64,000 bases of DNA from Clostridia bacterium (GCA_900756545.1 CAAEKO010000003.1:1-64000), one strand, 5' to 3'; numbered from the stretch's first letter, positions 28,283 through 36,807 are shown. A program made the numbers and translations. Notes: generated from the sequence alone by a model not told the origin.

Positions 28283-28627
28283 TGGTGGAGATGACGGGAG
28301 TTGAACCCGTGTCCGAAAACAAGTCCGCCCTGGTTTCTACGAGTGTAGGCAATGGTCAAAATTCCCGCAGCAAGACCCCACAGCCAAGGTCATTGCATAG
28401 GTAGCTCTTAATTCCTATGACGCCAGAGAGCACCGACGCCATATGTTCACCACTGGTATTCGCCCCTGGCTAAGCCGTGGTACTCAGAGCCGGGACGGCA
28501 GCAAAATTACGCTGCGTATGCTAATTTATTGTTAGCGTTTATTTTTAAAAATTGGGCTGATTAAAGCGGCGCCCGCCGCTACTCGCTGCCAAAGCTTCAT
28601 TATCCCCGTCGAAGCCGTTGCATCCCC
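28283..28627 (-). ncRNA. ssrA: Transfer-messenger RNA (tmRNA)
   Basis: 345 nt on the minus strand. The 5' end reads GGGGATGCAACGGCTTCGAC and the 3' end has a tRNA-Ala-like acceptor (GGGGATG/CATCTCC), a T arm GGGTTCAACTCCCG and encoded CCA. This RNA rescues ribosomes stalled on broken mRNAs and adds a degradation tag. The tag frame is at 28507-28536. The promoter at 28660-28688 lies at the right distance. Confidence 0.97.
28507..28536 (-). other. tmRNA proteolysis-tag reading frame
   Basis: Codons GCT AAC AAT AAA TTA GCA TAC GCA GCG TAA encode ANNKLAYAA, with the first Ala as the resume codon. The AA terminus is the usual ClpXP-recognised end; the interior differs from the textbook ANDNYALAA-style tags. 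Confidence 0.92.
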
Positions 28628-28659
28628 ATATCCAGTTACAGATATGACATCTGTATATT

Positions 28660-28688
28660 ATTATAACAAAAGTATAGCCGGAATGCAA
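28660..28688 (-). promoter_or_regulatory. Promoter of tmRNA and tRNA-Ala
   Basis: On the minus strand: TTGCAT (28683-28688), a 17-bp spacer and TATAAT (28660-28665), about 33 bases before the mature tmRNA 5' end. Confidence 0.75.
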
Positions 28689-28697
28689 GAGGAAAAT

Positions 28698-29330
28698 TCA
28701 TAGATTTTTATCACTTTTCGGAATTGCCGCTTTTTTTTTCTTCTTTTTATTTTTGCGGCAAGGCAGATAACACCCGGGGTATAGTTCTCCTATACCGATT
28801 TCAAAATAATTTTCAAGCTCAAGAAGACTATTTAGGCCAAAATCCTGTAAAATTCGAATCAAAACCTTGGCGCAGGCATATGCGTCATCTGCCGCATGAT
28901 GATGGGAAAAGCATATGCCGAGAGCTTCCGCCAGACGGTTCAGCTTATGGCTGGGCAAATCTGGATAAGCCTTTTGAGAAAGCTTTACTGTACACAGATA
29001 CCGAAAGGTAGGATATTCAATTCCGAAGCGGTCTAAAGCTGCCCGAAGCGCGCCTACATCAAAGCTGGCATTGTGTGCAACAACAAATTGGTTTTCCAGA
29101 TATGGCTTTATTTCCGGCCAGTATTCGTCGAAGGTTGGCATATCGTATACAAACTCCGGTGTGATTCCATGTATACGGATATTGTAGTCCAGAAATTCAA
29201 ATGGATCTGGCTTAATTAAAATTTCTTTCGTTTCGGCGACAATATTATCCCGAACAACACATAGGCCCATACTGCAAATGCTGTTGGGCGCGGACGTAGC
29301 TGTTTCAAAATCAATGGCAACAAAATCCAT
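28698..29330 (-). CDS. DnaQ-like 3'-5' exonuclease (DEDDh family)
   Basis: 210 residues. The exonuclease motifs are all present: Asp7 and Glu9 in AIDFETA, Asp91 in HNASFDVGAL, and His144/Asp149 in HHHAADDA, so it belongs to the DEDDh class with DNA polymerase III epsilon and related proofreading or nucleic-acid trimming enzymes. It is a stand-alone exonuclease domain of about 170 residues with a basic C-terminal tail containing a run of six Lys, which may aid nucleic-acid binding. It is transcribed divergently from copA, with its own promoter at 29387-29415. The exact substrate (DNA repair or RNA turnover) is not visible. Confidence 0.88.
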   Translation of the reverse strand: MDFVAIDFETATSAPNSICSMGLCVVRDNIVAETKEILIKPDPFEFLDYNIRIHGITPEFVYDMPTFDEYWPEIKPYLENQFVVAHNASFDVGALRAALDRFGIEYPTFRYLCTVKLSQKAYPDLPSHKLNRLAEALGICFSHHHAADDAYACAKVLIRILQDFGLNSLLELENYFEIGIGELYPGCYLPCRKNKKKKKKAAIPKSDKNL

Positions 29331-29386
29331 CCGTGACGCTCCCTTTAAACCGTATCTGCACAGGCTTTTTGCCTGCGTTCTTTCTT

Positions 29387-29415
29387 ATTTTACAATAGAA
29401 AATGTATAAAGTCAA
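29387..29415 (-). promoter_or_regulatory. Promoter of the DnaQ-like exonuclease gene
   Basis: On the minus strand: TTGACT (29410-29415), a 17-bp spacer and TAAAAT (29387-29392), 57 bases before the start codon. Confidence 0.7.
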
Positions 29416-29433
29416 CAAAAAAAACATATCATA

Positions 29434-29463
29434 TTGACAGAATATACTAAAACGGTGTACAAT
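29434..29463 (+). promoter_or_regulatory. Promoter of the copper ATPase gene
   Basis: TTGACA (29434-29439), an 18-bp spacer and TACAAT (29458-29463), 25 bases before the TTG start at 29488. This argues against initiating at the in-frame TTG 29434, which is the -35 box itself. I see no clear CopY, CsoR or CueR operator. Confidence 0.65.
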
Positions 29464-29487
29464 GGGACTGAAGAAGGTGATGTTCAG

Positions 29488-31947
29488 TTGAAAGAAAAAA
29501 TAGAGGTTACAGGGATGACCTGCAGCGCCTGCTCCGCCCATGTAGAAAAGTGTGTGGCTGCTGTCCCCGGCGTTTTGTCTGTAAGTGTCAGCCTTTTGCA
29601 GAATGCTATGCAGGTGGAATATGATGAAAATAAAACCTCGCAGGCGCGGATTGCTGATGCTGTCCGCAAGGCTGGCTACGACGTTAGACTAAGGACCGGA
29701 GAACAAGCGGGAAATAAGCCGGTAAACGGTGAGATTGCAGAAATGAAAAGCCGGCTTATTATTTCAGTCACATTTCTGATCCTACTGATGTATGTTTCCA
29801 TGGGGCATATGATGGGGATTCCGCTGCCAGCATTTCTGGAGGGGGCGGAAAACAGCGGTGCATTTGCATTTACACAATTTTTGCTGACTCTGCCGATCCT
29901 GTATATGAACCGTGCTTATTTTACAAATGGTTTTAAACGCTTGTTTCAGAGAGCGCCCAATATGGATACATTGATTGCATTGGGGGCAGGTGCGTCAGTC
30001 GTATATGGAATTTATGCAATTTACCGGATCATGTTCGGTCTGGGGCATGGCGACATGCATCTTGCCCATAGTTACATGATGGATTTATATTTTGAATCTG
30101 GGGGTATGATCCTGACACTGATTACAGTAGGTAAATTCCTAGAGGCACGCTCAAAAGGCAAAACTTCAGAGGCGATCACCAAGCTATTGAATCTTGCGCC
30201 AAAAACGGCCGCTGTCCTGCGGGACGGTGAGGAAGTAGAGATTTTGTCTAAGGATTTGGTTGCTGGTGATATTGTGATTGTCCGGGCCGGAGAGAGTATT
30301 CCGGTGGATGGCGTTGTTTTAGAGGGACGGTCCGCGGTGGATGAATCCGCCATCACCGGAGAGAGCATTCCAGCAGAGAAAAATCCGGGAGACACGGTGA
30401 TCGGTGCGACGATCAATAAGTCTGGTTATTTTAAAATGGAGGCCCAGCGGGTAGGTAATGATACGACGCTTTCCCAGATCATCAAGTTAGTAGAGGAGGC
30501 GGCATCCTCAAAAGCGCCGATTTCCAAACTTGCGGATAAGGTCAGCGGGATTTTTGTTCCAATCGTCATTACCATTGCGGTGCTATCCGCCGCGGTATGG
30601 CTGGTCACAGGGCATACGGTTTCCTTTGCGCTTTCCATTGGTATTGCGGTTCTGGTCATATCATGCCCATGCGCCCTGGGGCTGGCAACGCCCACCGCCA
30701 TCATGGTGGGTACAGGCCGGGGCGCGGGAATGGGAATCCTGATAAAATCGGCGGAAAGCCTGGAAATCGCCCATGAGGTGAAAACAGTTGTTCTGGATAA
30801 GACTGGGACGGTGACCATGGGTAAGCCGCAAATTACAGATATTATACCGAATGAAATGCCGGAGGATATGCTCTTAGAGCTTGCGGCATCAATTGAAAAG
30901 CCGTCGGAGCATCCGCTGGCTTCTGCAATCTTGGAACGCGCAAAAAGTATACAGGAAGTTACAGACTTTCAGCAGATTCAGGGGCGCGGTCTGGAAGCAA
31001 AGCTGAATGACCGGCAGATTTTGGCGGGCAATCTGAAAATGATGCAGGATTACGGCGTGGATACGCTTGCATTTTCAAAAACGGCAGATAAATTATCAGC
31101 GGAGGGAAAAACACCGCTATATTTCGCGCGGGAGGGAAGACTGGCTGGGATCATTGCTGTGGCTGACGTTGTGAAGCCGACGTCAAAGGAAGCAATCGAG
31201 GGCTTTCACAATATGGGGATTCAGGTTGTAATGCTGACTGGGGATAATCGGAAAACCGCAGAAGCTATTCAGAAACAACTGGGAATTGAAAAGGTCATTG
31301 CCGAGGTACTGCCCCAAGACAAGGAGGCGGAGATCCGCCGGATACAGGAAAACGGGGGGAAAGTCGCCATGATCGGCGACGGCATCAATGACGCGCCTGC
31401 ACTGGTCCGGGCGGACGTGGGAATCGCAATTGGCGCGGGAACTGATGTGGCTATTGAGTCGGCAGACATCGTACTGATGAAAAGCGACTTGAAAGACGCG
31501 GTGAATGCCATCGCCCTCAGCCGGGCGGTGATTCGGAATATCAAAGAAAATCTGTTTTGGGCATTCTTCTATAATGTGATCGGTATTCCCATTGCCGCAG
31601 GTGTGCTGTACCCGGCATTTACGCTGAAACTAAACCCAATGATTGGCGCGGCGGCCATGAGCTTCAGCTCGGTATTCGTGGTGTCCAACGCGTTGCGGTT
31701 GAGATTATTTAAACCAAAATGGACAAAGGAGAGAAAAGTTATGACAAAGACAATTCAAATTGAAGGGATGTCTTGTTCCCATTGCTCCGGCCGTGTGGAA
31801 AAGGCATTGAACAGTATTGATGGCGTATCCGCCACAGTGGACTTAGAGGGGAAGAAGGCTAATGTACAGATATCTGGCAATGTCAGTGAGGCAGTGTTGA
31901 AGTCCGCCGTTGAGGATGCAGGTTACGAGGTTGTAGCAATCCAGTGA
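29488..31947 (+). CDS. copA: Copper-exporting P1B-type ATPase with C-terminal CopZ domain
   Basis: 819 residues from TTG 29488, preceded by AAGAAGGTGA. An N-terminal heavy-metal-associated domain has GMTCSAC (Cys12, Cys15). The membrane part carries the copper-type CPC motif (SCPCALGLATP); the cytoplasmic part has TGES, the phosphorylated DKTGT, the SEHPLA motif and GDGINDAPAL. It pumps Cu(I) out of the cytosol using ATP. Unusually, a complete second metal-binding domain with GMSCSHC follows the last helices, and its first residues have the exact length and start of a free CopZ chaperone, with a ribosome binding site inside the frame. A terminator follows the stop. No copper regulator gene is adjacent. 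Confidence 0.93.
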   Translation: MKEKIEVTGMTCSACSAHVEKCVAAVPGVLSVSVSLLQNAMQVEYDENKTSQARIADAVRKAGYDVRLRTGEQAGNKPVNGEIAEMKSRLIISVTFLILLMYVSMGHMMGIPLPAFLEGAENSGAFAFTQFLLTLPILYMNRAYFTNGFKRLFQRAPNMDTLIALGAGASVVYGIYAIYRIMFGLGHGDMHLAHSYMMDLYFESGGMILTLITVGKFLEARSKGKTSEAITKLLNLAPKTAAVLRDGEEVEILSKDLVAGDIVIVRAGESIPVDGVVLEGRSAVDESAITGESIPAEKNPGDTVIGATINKSGYFKMEAQRVGNDTTLSQIIKLVEEAASSKAPISKLADKVSGIFVPIVITIAVLSAAVWLVTGHTVSFALSIGIAVLVISCPCALGLATPTAIMVGTGRGAGMGILIKSAESLEIAHEVKTVVLDKTGTVTMGKPQITDIIPNEMPEDMLLELAASIEKPSEHPLASAILERAKSIQEVTDFQQIQGRGLEAKLNDRQILAGNLKMMQDYGVDTLAFSKTADKLSAEGKTPLYFAREGRLAGIIAVADVVKPTSKEAIEGFHNMGIQVVMLTGDNRKTAEAIQKQLGIEKVIAEVLPQDKEAEIRRIQENGGKVAMIGDGINDAPALVRADVGIAIGAGTDVAIESADIVLMKSDLKDAVNAIALSRAVIRNIKENLFWAFFYNVIGIPIAAGVLYPAFTLKLNPMIGAAAMSFSSVFVVSNALRLRLFKPKWTKERKVMTKTIQIEGMSCSHCSGRVEKALNSIDGVSATVDLEGKKANVQISGNVSEAVLKSAVEDAGYEVVAIQ
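31741..31947 (+). CDS. CopZ-like copper chaperone from internal start in copA (candidate)
   Basis: In-frame ATG 31741 preceded by AAAGGAGAG with about 9-nt spacing could give a 68-residue protein starting MTKTIQIEGMSCSHCSGRVE, the normal size and sequence style of CopZ copper chaperones. The frame is continuous with copA, so the same domain is also the tail of the pump. Internal initiation is inference from the ribosome binding site. Confidence 0.5.
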   Translation: MTKTIQIEGMSCSHCSGRVEKALNSIDGVSATVDLEGKKANVQISGNVSEAVLKSAVEDAGYEVVAIQ

Positions 31948-31959
31948 GGATAGAGCCGG

Positions 31960-31983
31960 AGGCCCGGACTGCCGGGCCTTTGT
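31960..31983 (+). terminator. Intrinsic terminator after copA
   Basis: GGCCCGG (31961-31967) pairs with CCGGGCC (31972-31978) around ACTG, followed by a short T-rich run. The T tract is weak, so read-through into the TSCPD gene is possible. Confidence 0.65.
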
Positions 31984-32005
31984 AATCATCAAAAGGAGCG
32001 AGAGT

Positions 32006-32257
32006 ATGGCTAAATTTACATATACCCCGCATGGGGTCTGTTCAGCGAAAATAGACTTTGAAATAGAGGCAGGCAAGGTGAAAAATGTGGCCTTTACCCG
32101 GGGCTGCAATGGCAATACCCAGGGGATATCCAAGCTTGTGGAGGGTATGGAGGTCAAGGAAGTAATTCGGCGGTTGAAGGGAACCGACTGCGGCGGACGG
32201 GGAACATCCTGCCCTGACCAGCTTGCCCGGGCGCTGGAGCTCAGCCTGGAAAAATAA
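32006..32257 (+). CDS. TSCPD-domain small protein (TIGR03905-like)
   Basis: 83 residues starting MAKFTYTPHGVCSAKIDFEI and ending in GTSCPDQLARAL, which is the signature of the TIGR03905/TSCPD family, a short domain also found in vitamin-B12-dependent ribonucleotide reductases. Four Cys (in GVCSA, RGCNG, TDCGG and TSCPD) could bind metal. The function of the stand-alone proteins is unknown. Ribosome binding site AAAGGAGCGAG precedes the ATG. Confidence 0.85.
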   Translation: MAKFTYTPHGVCSAKIDFEIEAGKVKNVAFTRGCNGNTQGISKLVEGMEVKEVIRRLKGTDCGGRGTSCPDQLARALELSLEK

Positions 32258-32325
32258 TTGGAATAATTTGATAATACGCCTCATATAATAATAATAGACT
32301 TTATTTTTATGTGAGGTATTTTTTT

Positions 32326-32826
32326 ATGCGAAAGACAACGATTCTGATTATACTGCTGGTTCTATTTGCAGTGGCGGTCAGCAGTAAGACAAGCCTGCAG
32401 ACTGCAAAAACGGGAAATCCAAACGCGGAGCTTTACTTTGTGGACAGCGGCATGCTGCGGCTGGTGAAAGAAGAGTTTAAGGTGGGACATGTGTCAAGGC
32501 AAAAAGCCGCAGAAAAAGTTATAAAGGAACTGATACGCGGTAGGGATGACAACACAAAAATTCTGCGGCTGATCCCGAATATCAAAAGGGGAATGACTGT
32601 CAAGGTCAAGAATAATACGGCTACAGTAAACTTGACAAAGGAATTTATAGAAAACCACTCTGATGAGCGGCAGCATGAGATTCTGACTGTATACGCCATT
32701 GTCAATTCCCTAACGTCTATAGATGGGATTGATAATGTGAAATTTACCATTGAAGGCGAACAGGAAAAACGGTTTAAGGGTTTCATTGATATGCGGGAAA
32801 CATTTATCCCAGATTATTTTATTTAG
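32326..32826 (+). CDS. GerMN-domain protein
   Basis: 166 residues from ATG 32326, chosen because GAGGT lies 8 bases upstream; GTG 32311 is less likely. An N-terminal hydrophobic segment (about residues 4-20) acts as signal or anchor. The rest is one GerMN domain, with AELYFVDSGMLRLV, KVKNNTATVNLTKEF and LTVYAIVNSLTSIDGI as recognisable pieces. GerMN domains are known from the spore-germination/sporulation protein GerM, but single-domain copies also occur outside sporulation. The ribosome binding site lies in one arm of an imperfect hairpin (32274-32319) followed by seven T, so translation may be controlled. Confidence 0.82.
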   Translation: MRKTTILIILLVLFAVAVSSKTSLQTAKTGNPNAELYFVDSGMLRLVKEEFKVGHVSRQKAAEKVIKELIRGRDDNTKILRLIPNIKRGMTVKVKNNTATVNLTKEFIENHSDERQHEILTVYAIVNSLTSIDGIDNVKFTIEGEQEKRFKGFIDMRETFIPDYFI

Positions 32827-32886
32827 GCTTGCATTTAACACTTTTTTCTGATAAGATAATCAAAAAAATGAAAGGCGTGTGTTTGC

Positions 32887-33927
32887 ATGGGAATAACAAA
32901 AGAAAAATATGGGACAACACCTAGAGGAGAAATTGTTTATCAATATAAAATTGATAACGGGAACGGCCTGCGGGCGTACATATTGAACTACGGCGGTATC
33001 ATAACTAATTTGTTTGTAAAGGACAGAACAGGCAAAGAGGTGGATGTTGTTCTGGGCTGGGATAAACTGGAGGACTATCAGACCCGGGGCGGGTATCTCG
33101 GGGCAGCGGTGGGCCGGAACGCTAACCGCGTTGCTGGCGCGGAATTTATGCTTAACGGCAAAAAGTGCGTTTTGGCAAAAAATGACGGGGGTAATAATCT
33201 GCACGGCGGAAATGCAGGCTTCAACAGTAAGGTCTGGGATGTAGAAGAAGGAGAGAACGCACTGATCATGCGTCTGAATTCTCCGAATGGGGAAGAGGGT
33301 TTTCCAGGTGCGGCGCAGGTCACTATGACGTATACGCTGACGCCGGAAAACGGATTTTTGATCCATTATGAGGCTGCAGCGGATCAGGATACGGTATTTA
33401 ATATGACCAATCACAGCTACTTCAATCTGGGCGGCCATGCCAGTGGAGATGCCGGTAAGCTTGTCCTTCAAATGAACAGCTCATTTTATACACCGAATAC
33501 GAACGACTGCTATCCGGACGGAGAGGTGCTTTCCGTTACTGGTACGCCTTTTGACTTTCGTGCGCCAAAGCCCTTGGGGCAGGACTGGAGCGCGGATTTT
33601 GACCAGATTCAGAAATTTGGCGGTTATGACCACAACTTTGTAATAGATGGACGGGGATTCCGGCGGGCTGCAATTTTATCCTGCCCGGAAAATGGGATTA
33701 CCATGGATGTATTTACAGATTTGCCCGGCATACAGGTTTATACTGGGAATATGTTTGATGAAAAATCACCGGGTAAAGGAAACGCCACATACCACAAGCA
33801 TGAATCGATTTGCCTGGAAACACAGTATTTCCCGAATGCGGTCAATTATGCACAGTTCCCGGCGCCGATTTTCCGGGCCGGTGAAAAGTATGATTCACAG
33901 ACCGAATACAGATTTTCTATAAAATAG
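32887..33927 (+). CDS. galM: Aldose 1-epimerase (mutarotase)
   Basis: 346 residues, cytoplasmic. It interconverts alpha and beta anomers of hexoses such as galactose and glucose. Conserved features: NNLHGG with His106, the NHSYFNLGGH segment with catalytic His176, DHNFV near residue 255 and the catalytic Glu311 in ETQYFPNAVNY. Length matches the GalM family. No other galactose-pathway gene is adjacent. The gene ends at a convergent terminator shared with the NimA-like gene on the other strand. Confidence 0.93.
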   Translation: MGITKEKYGTTPRGEIVYQYKIDNGNGLRAYILNYGGIITNLFVKDRTGKEVDVVLGWDKLEDYQTRGGYLGAAVGRNANRVAGAEFMLNGKKCVLAKNDGGNNLHGGNAGFNSKVWDVEEGENALIMRLNSPNGEEGFPGAAQVTMTYTLTPENGFLIHYEAAADQDTVFNMTNHSYFNLGGHASGDAGKLVLQMNSSFYTPNTNDCYPDGEVLSVTGTPFDFRAPKPLGQDWSADFDQIQKFGGYDHNFVIDGRGFRRAAILSCPENGITMDVFTDLPGIQVYTGNMFDEKSPGKGNATYHKHESICLETQYFPNAVNYAQFPAPIFRAGEKYDSQTEYRFSIK

Positions 33928-33948
33928 GGATATGCGTAAAATAAAAAG

Positions 33949-33986
33949 CTGATGGCAGAACAAAAATATCTGTCACCAGTTTTTTT
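33949..33986. terminator. Convergent terminator between galM and the NimA-like gene
   Basis: An 11-bp stem with one mismatch (33949-33959 with 33969-33979) and a 9-nt loop is followed by seven T on the + strand; an A-run on the left gives a T-run on the minus strand, so it can serve both genes. Confidence 0.75.
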
Positions 33987-34002
33987 GAAGCTTCCTTTTG
34001 AG

Positions 34003-34464
34003 TTATGCTTTTATTTTCTTCTGCTTTCCGGTTACCGCATCTATGTCAATCCGTACGATCCCTGTGCGGTCAATGCTTCTCTGGATCGCGTTATTAAAAT
34101 CAGACATATTGTCCGGCGTATATTTTTCGCAGATTAGCCGGAGCGCTTGGATTTTCTCTGCCGTGTCTGTAATAAAACGGGCTGTACCAAAAGCCACTGC
34201 TGAGGCAAATTCAATGGTAAACTTACCCTCCACAGGACGCATATGGCTGACTGCGCTAATGCAGACGCGCGGCTGGGCCAACAGCAGATTGTTTTTCAGT
34301 CCTTCCAGAGCACAATGGAAATACAGGCTGTCCCCGGTCCGGGCGGGAGAAATGGGGATGCAGTAAGGCAGTCCTTTGTCCGTCATGGACAGTGTGGCAT
34401 AAGGCGCGTTGTCCAGAACGCCGTAAGCAAAATCTTTATTCATTTCTCTGTCTTTTCTTCGCAT
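34003..34464 (-). CDS. NimA-like pyridoxamine 5'-phosphate oxidase-fold protein
   Basis: 153 residues. The MRRKDREM start, CIPISPAR, LYFHCALEGLK and the later CISAV and GTARF strands match the split-barrel flavin-binding family that includes the nitroimidazole-resistance protein NimA. It probably binds FMN, F420 or heme and reduces small molecules; the substrate is unknown and drug resistance should not be assumed. Its start overlaps the end of the MATE gene by 25 bases on the same strand, so the two are translationally linked. Confidence 0.85.
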   Translation of the reverse strand: MRRKDREMNKDFAYGVLDNAPYATLSMTDKGLPYCIPISPARTGDSLYFHCALEGLKNNLLLAQPRVCISAVSHMRPVEGKFTIEFASAVAFGTARFITDTAEKIQALRLICEKYTPDNMSDFNNAIQRSIDRTGIVRIDIDAVTGKQKKIKA

Positions 34465-35837
34465 AGTTTTGCTCCTTTCTGTTTTTCTAGGCTGGCGGAA
34501 AGCTCACGCCAGACCGTCGTCAGCATGGTAATAAAACAGGCTGCCCCGCCGATAAAATTGGAGATGGGTTCTGCCAGGAATACACCGTCCGTGCCCAGCC
34601 CCGCCAGGCGAGGAAGGAAAACCGTCAGCGGAACAACAATAACAGCCTTTCTCAGCAAAGAGAAAAACACAGCCTGCCGAGACTTGCCCAAGGCCACAAA
34701 TACAGATTGTCCCGCGAATTGCAGAGACATCATAAAAAAGCCGAAAAAGTAAATATGGATTGCACGTACGCCGGCAGAGATAATTTGAGCGTCACCGTTG
34801 AAAACGGTGATGAAAAAATGGGGAAACAGGGTCAGCAGTCCCCAGGCGGCCAGCGTGTATAGGATACAGAATACAGAGGTGAATTTGATCGAAGTCTGTA
34901 CACGCCGATATTCTCCCGCGCCATAGTTATACCCCATCACTGGCTGTGCGCCGTTCGTGAGTCCCATAACGGGCATGGTGAACACCTCGCGGATAGAATT
35001 GATGATGGTCATGACGCCGATGTAAATATCGCCGCCCCACTTAGCCAGCGTGGCGTTGCAAACAATTTGTACAGTGCTGTTGGTCACGGCCATGACAAAG
35101 CCGGAGAACCCCAGTCCGCTGATCTTGCCCACAAGTCTGCCGTTCAGCCGGAAATTGGCTGGTTTCAGCTTTAGGATGGCTCTTTTTCCAGTAAGGAAAC
35201 GAAGCACCCATCCGGCAGACAAAGCCTGAGAGAGAACCGTAGCTGCCGCCGCGCCCCGGACGCCCATATCTAAACCGAAAATGAAAACTGGGTCTAAAAT
35301 AATATTGGCAACCGCGCCAATCAGGACGCTGGCCATTCCTGTGCTTGCAAAGCCTTGGGCGTTAATAAAGCTGTTCATTCCCAGACCAGTCATGACGAAG
35401 ACCGTACCCGCAAGATAAATAGATAAATATCCGTCCGCATGAGGAAAAGTAGATGGACTGGCTCCGAACAGGTACAAAAGCGGATGCTTGAAAATATAGC
35501 CGGCTGCCGTGATAATCAGGCTGGATACAATAAGCAGGCAGAATGAATTTCCCATTATACGCTCCGCTTTACTGTTATCGCCGCGGCCCCGGGCAATGGA
35601 ACACAGGGGCGCGCCGCCCATACCGAACAGATTGGCAAAGGCAATAACAATGGTGATGACAGGCAGGGTCAGGCCGAGGCCAGTGAGGGCTGATGCAGAA
35701 TCTGTTGGCAGACGGCCAATATACACCCTATCCACAATGTTATATAATACGTTCACCAGTTGGGCAAGCGTCATGGGAAGCGCCATATTTAAAATATTCT
35801 TAATGACATTACCTTTGGAAAAATCGTTTTTAGCCAT
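34440..35837 (-). CDS. MATE-family multidrug/Na+ antiporter
   Basis: 465-residue integral membrane protein with about 12 hydrophobic segments in two related halves. The N-terminal PMTLAQLVNVLYNIVDRVYIGRL and GMGGAPLCSIARGRGDNSKAERIMGNSF segments are typical of the bacterial NorM/DinF-like MATE branch. It would expel cationic organic compounds in exchange for Na+ or H+. It is encoded upstream of the NimA-like protein in a two-gene operon driven by the promoter at 35862-35890. Confidence 0.92.
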   Translation of the reverse strand: MAKNDFSKGNVIKNILNMALPMTLAQLVNVLYNIVDRVYIGRLPTDSASALTGLGLTLPVITIVIAFANLFGMGGAPLCSIARGRGDNSKAERIMGNSFCLLIVSSLIITAAGYIFKHPLLYLFGASPSTFPHADGYLSIYLAGTVFVMTGLGMNSFINAQGFASTGMASVLIGAVANIILDPVFIFGLDMGVRGAAAATVLSQALSAGWVLRFLTGKRAILKLKPANFRLNGRLVGKISGLGFSGFVMAVTNSTVQIVCNATLAKWGGDIYIGVMTIINSIREVFTMPVMGLTNGAQPVMGYNYGAGEYRRVQTSIKFTSVFCILYTLAAWGLLTLFPHFFITVFNGDAQIISAGVRAIHIYFFGFFMMSLQFAGQSVFVALGKSRQAVFFSLLRKAVIVVPLTVFLPRLAGLGTDGVFLAEPISNFIGGAACFITMLTTVWRELSASLEKQKGAKLCEEKTEK

Positions 35838-35861
35838 AATTCTGATCCTTTCTGTTCATTC

Positions 35862-35890
35862 AGTATACCACAAACGGAAGGTATTTCCAA
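35862..35890 (-). promoter_or_regulatory. Promoter of the MATE/NimA-like operon
   Basis: On the minus strand: TTGGAA (35885-35890), a 17-bp spacer and TATACT (35862-35867), 25 bases before the MATE start codon. Confidence 0.65.
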
Positions 35891-35933
35891 CCTGTTTTCA
35901 TAAAATTCAGCGGTTTTGCACAAAGCAATAGGG

Positions 35934-35962
35934 TTGCAATTTCTTTCTTTTTGCGGTAAAAT
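35934..35962 (+). promoter_or_regulatory. Promoter of the amidohydrolase gene
   Basis: TTGCAA (35934-35939), a 17-bp spacer and TAAAAT (35957-35962), 27 bases before the ATG. It is divergent from the MATE promoter. Confidence 0.6.
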
Positions 35963-35989
35963 ATAGGATAGCGTAAAGGAGAGAGCATT

Positions 35990-36802
35990 ATGGTCATAGA
36001 TTTTCATACCCACGCGTTTCCAGATAAGATTGCGGCGCGGACAATTTCTATTTTAGAGGAAAATACCCTGCGGATAGAAGGCAAAAAGAGTCAGGCAGTC
36101 CGTACGGGCGATGTTGTAGGCCTGCGGGAGCTGATGGCGCGGGATGGGGTAGACATGTCAGTAGTTTTACCTATCGCGACTACGGTTACCCAGTCTGGTT
36201 CTATCAACCGGTTTGCAGCGGAGATCAATGGCCGGAACGGACTGATTTCCTTTGGCAGTGTACATCCCTTGCAGGAGGATTGGGCAGAGGTATTGACGCA
36301 AGTTAAAGCGTCCGGACTGCCGGGAATCAAGCTCCATCCTGAATATCAGAAAACTAATATTGACGCCCCGGAGTCTGTGCGTATTCTGCAAAGGTGTGCA
36401 GAACTGGATTTGACTGTTGTTTTACACACTGGCGCGGATATTGGAATGCCGCCGCCGGTGCACTGCGCGCCAAAGCAGCTGAGAACGGCGCTGGAACAGG
36501 CGCCGGGAGCTAAAGTTGTGGCGGCGCATATGGGCGGCTGGCGTATGTGGGACGATGCGGAAAAATATCTGGTCGGAATGCCGCTGTATCTGGATACCAG
36601 CTTCAGTATTACCCAAATGGATCCTGTCCAGACCCGGAGGATCATTGAAAACCATGGTCCGGATAGGGTATTGTTTGGGACGGATTCTCCCTGGGAGGCG
36701 CCCCGGAATACATTGGCCGCATTGGATAGGCTGGGATTGAAGCCAGAGGAAACGAAAAAAATACTGTACAAAAATGCAGTCAAATTGTTGAATTTACCGT
36801 AA
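35990..36802 (+). CDS. Amidohydrolase-2 family metal-dependent hydrolase
   Basis: 270-residue TIM-barrel hydrolase. Metal ligands are visible in DFHTHAF (His6, His8), LHTGAD, AHMGGW and the C-terminal FGTDSPW Asp. GIKLHPEYQ supplies the central strand. Members act as decarboxylases or hydrolases on diverse carboxylated or cyclic compounds, and no substrate can be read from the sequence or neighbours. AAAGGAGAG precedes the ATG. The gene is followed within 70 bases by mreB with a separate promoter. Confidence 0.88.
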   Translation: MVIDFHTHAFPDKIAARTISILEENTLRIEGKKSQAVRTGDVVGLRELMARDGVDMSVVLPIATTVTQSGSINRFAAEINGRNGLISFGSVHPLQEDWAEVLTQVKASGLPGIKLHPEYQKTNIDAPESVRILQRCAELDLTVVLHTGADIGMPPPVHCAPKQLRTALEQAPGAKVVAAHMGGWRMWDDAEKYLVGMPLYLDTSFSITQMDPVQTRRIIENHGPDRVLFGTDSPWEAPRNTLAALDRLGLKPEETKKILYKNAVKLLNLP

Positions 36803-36807
36803 ATGAC

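Noticed and set aside
29434..29487. Longer N-terminus of the copper ATPase starting at TTG 29434
   Set aside because: That TTG belongs to the TTGACA -35 box of the gene's own promoter; a good ribosome binding site precedes TTG 29488.
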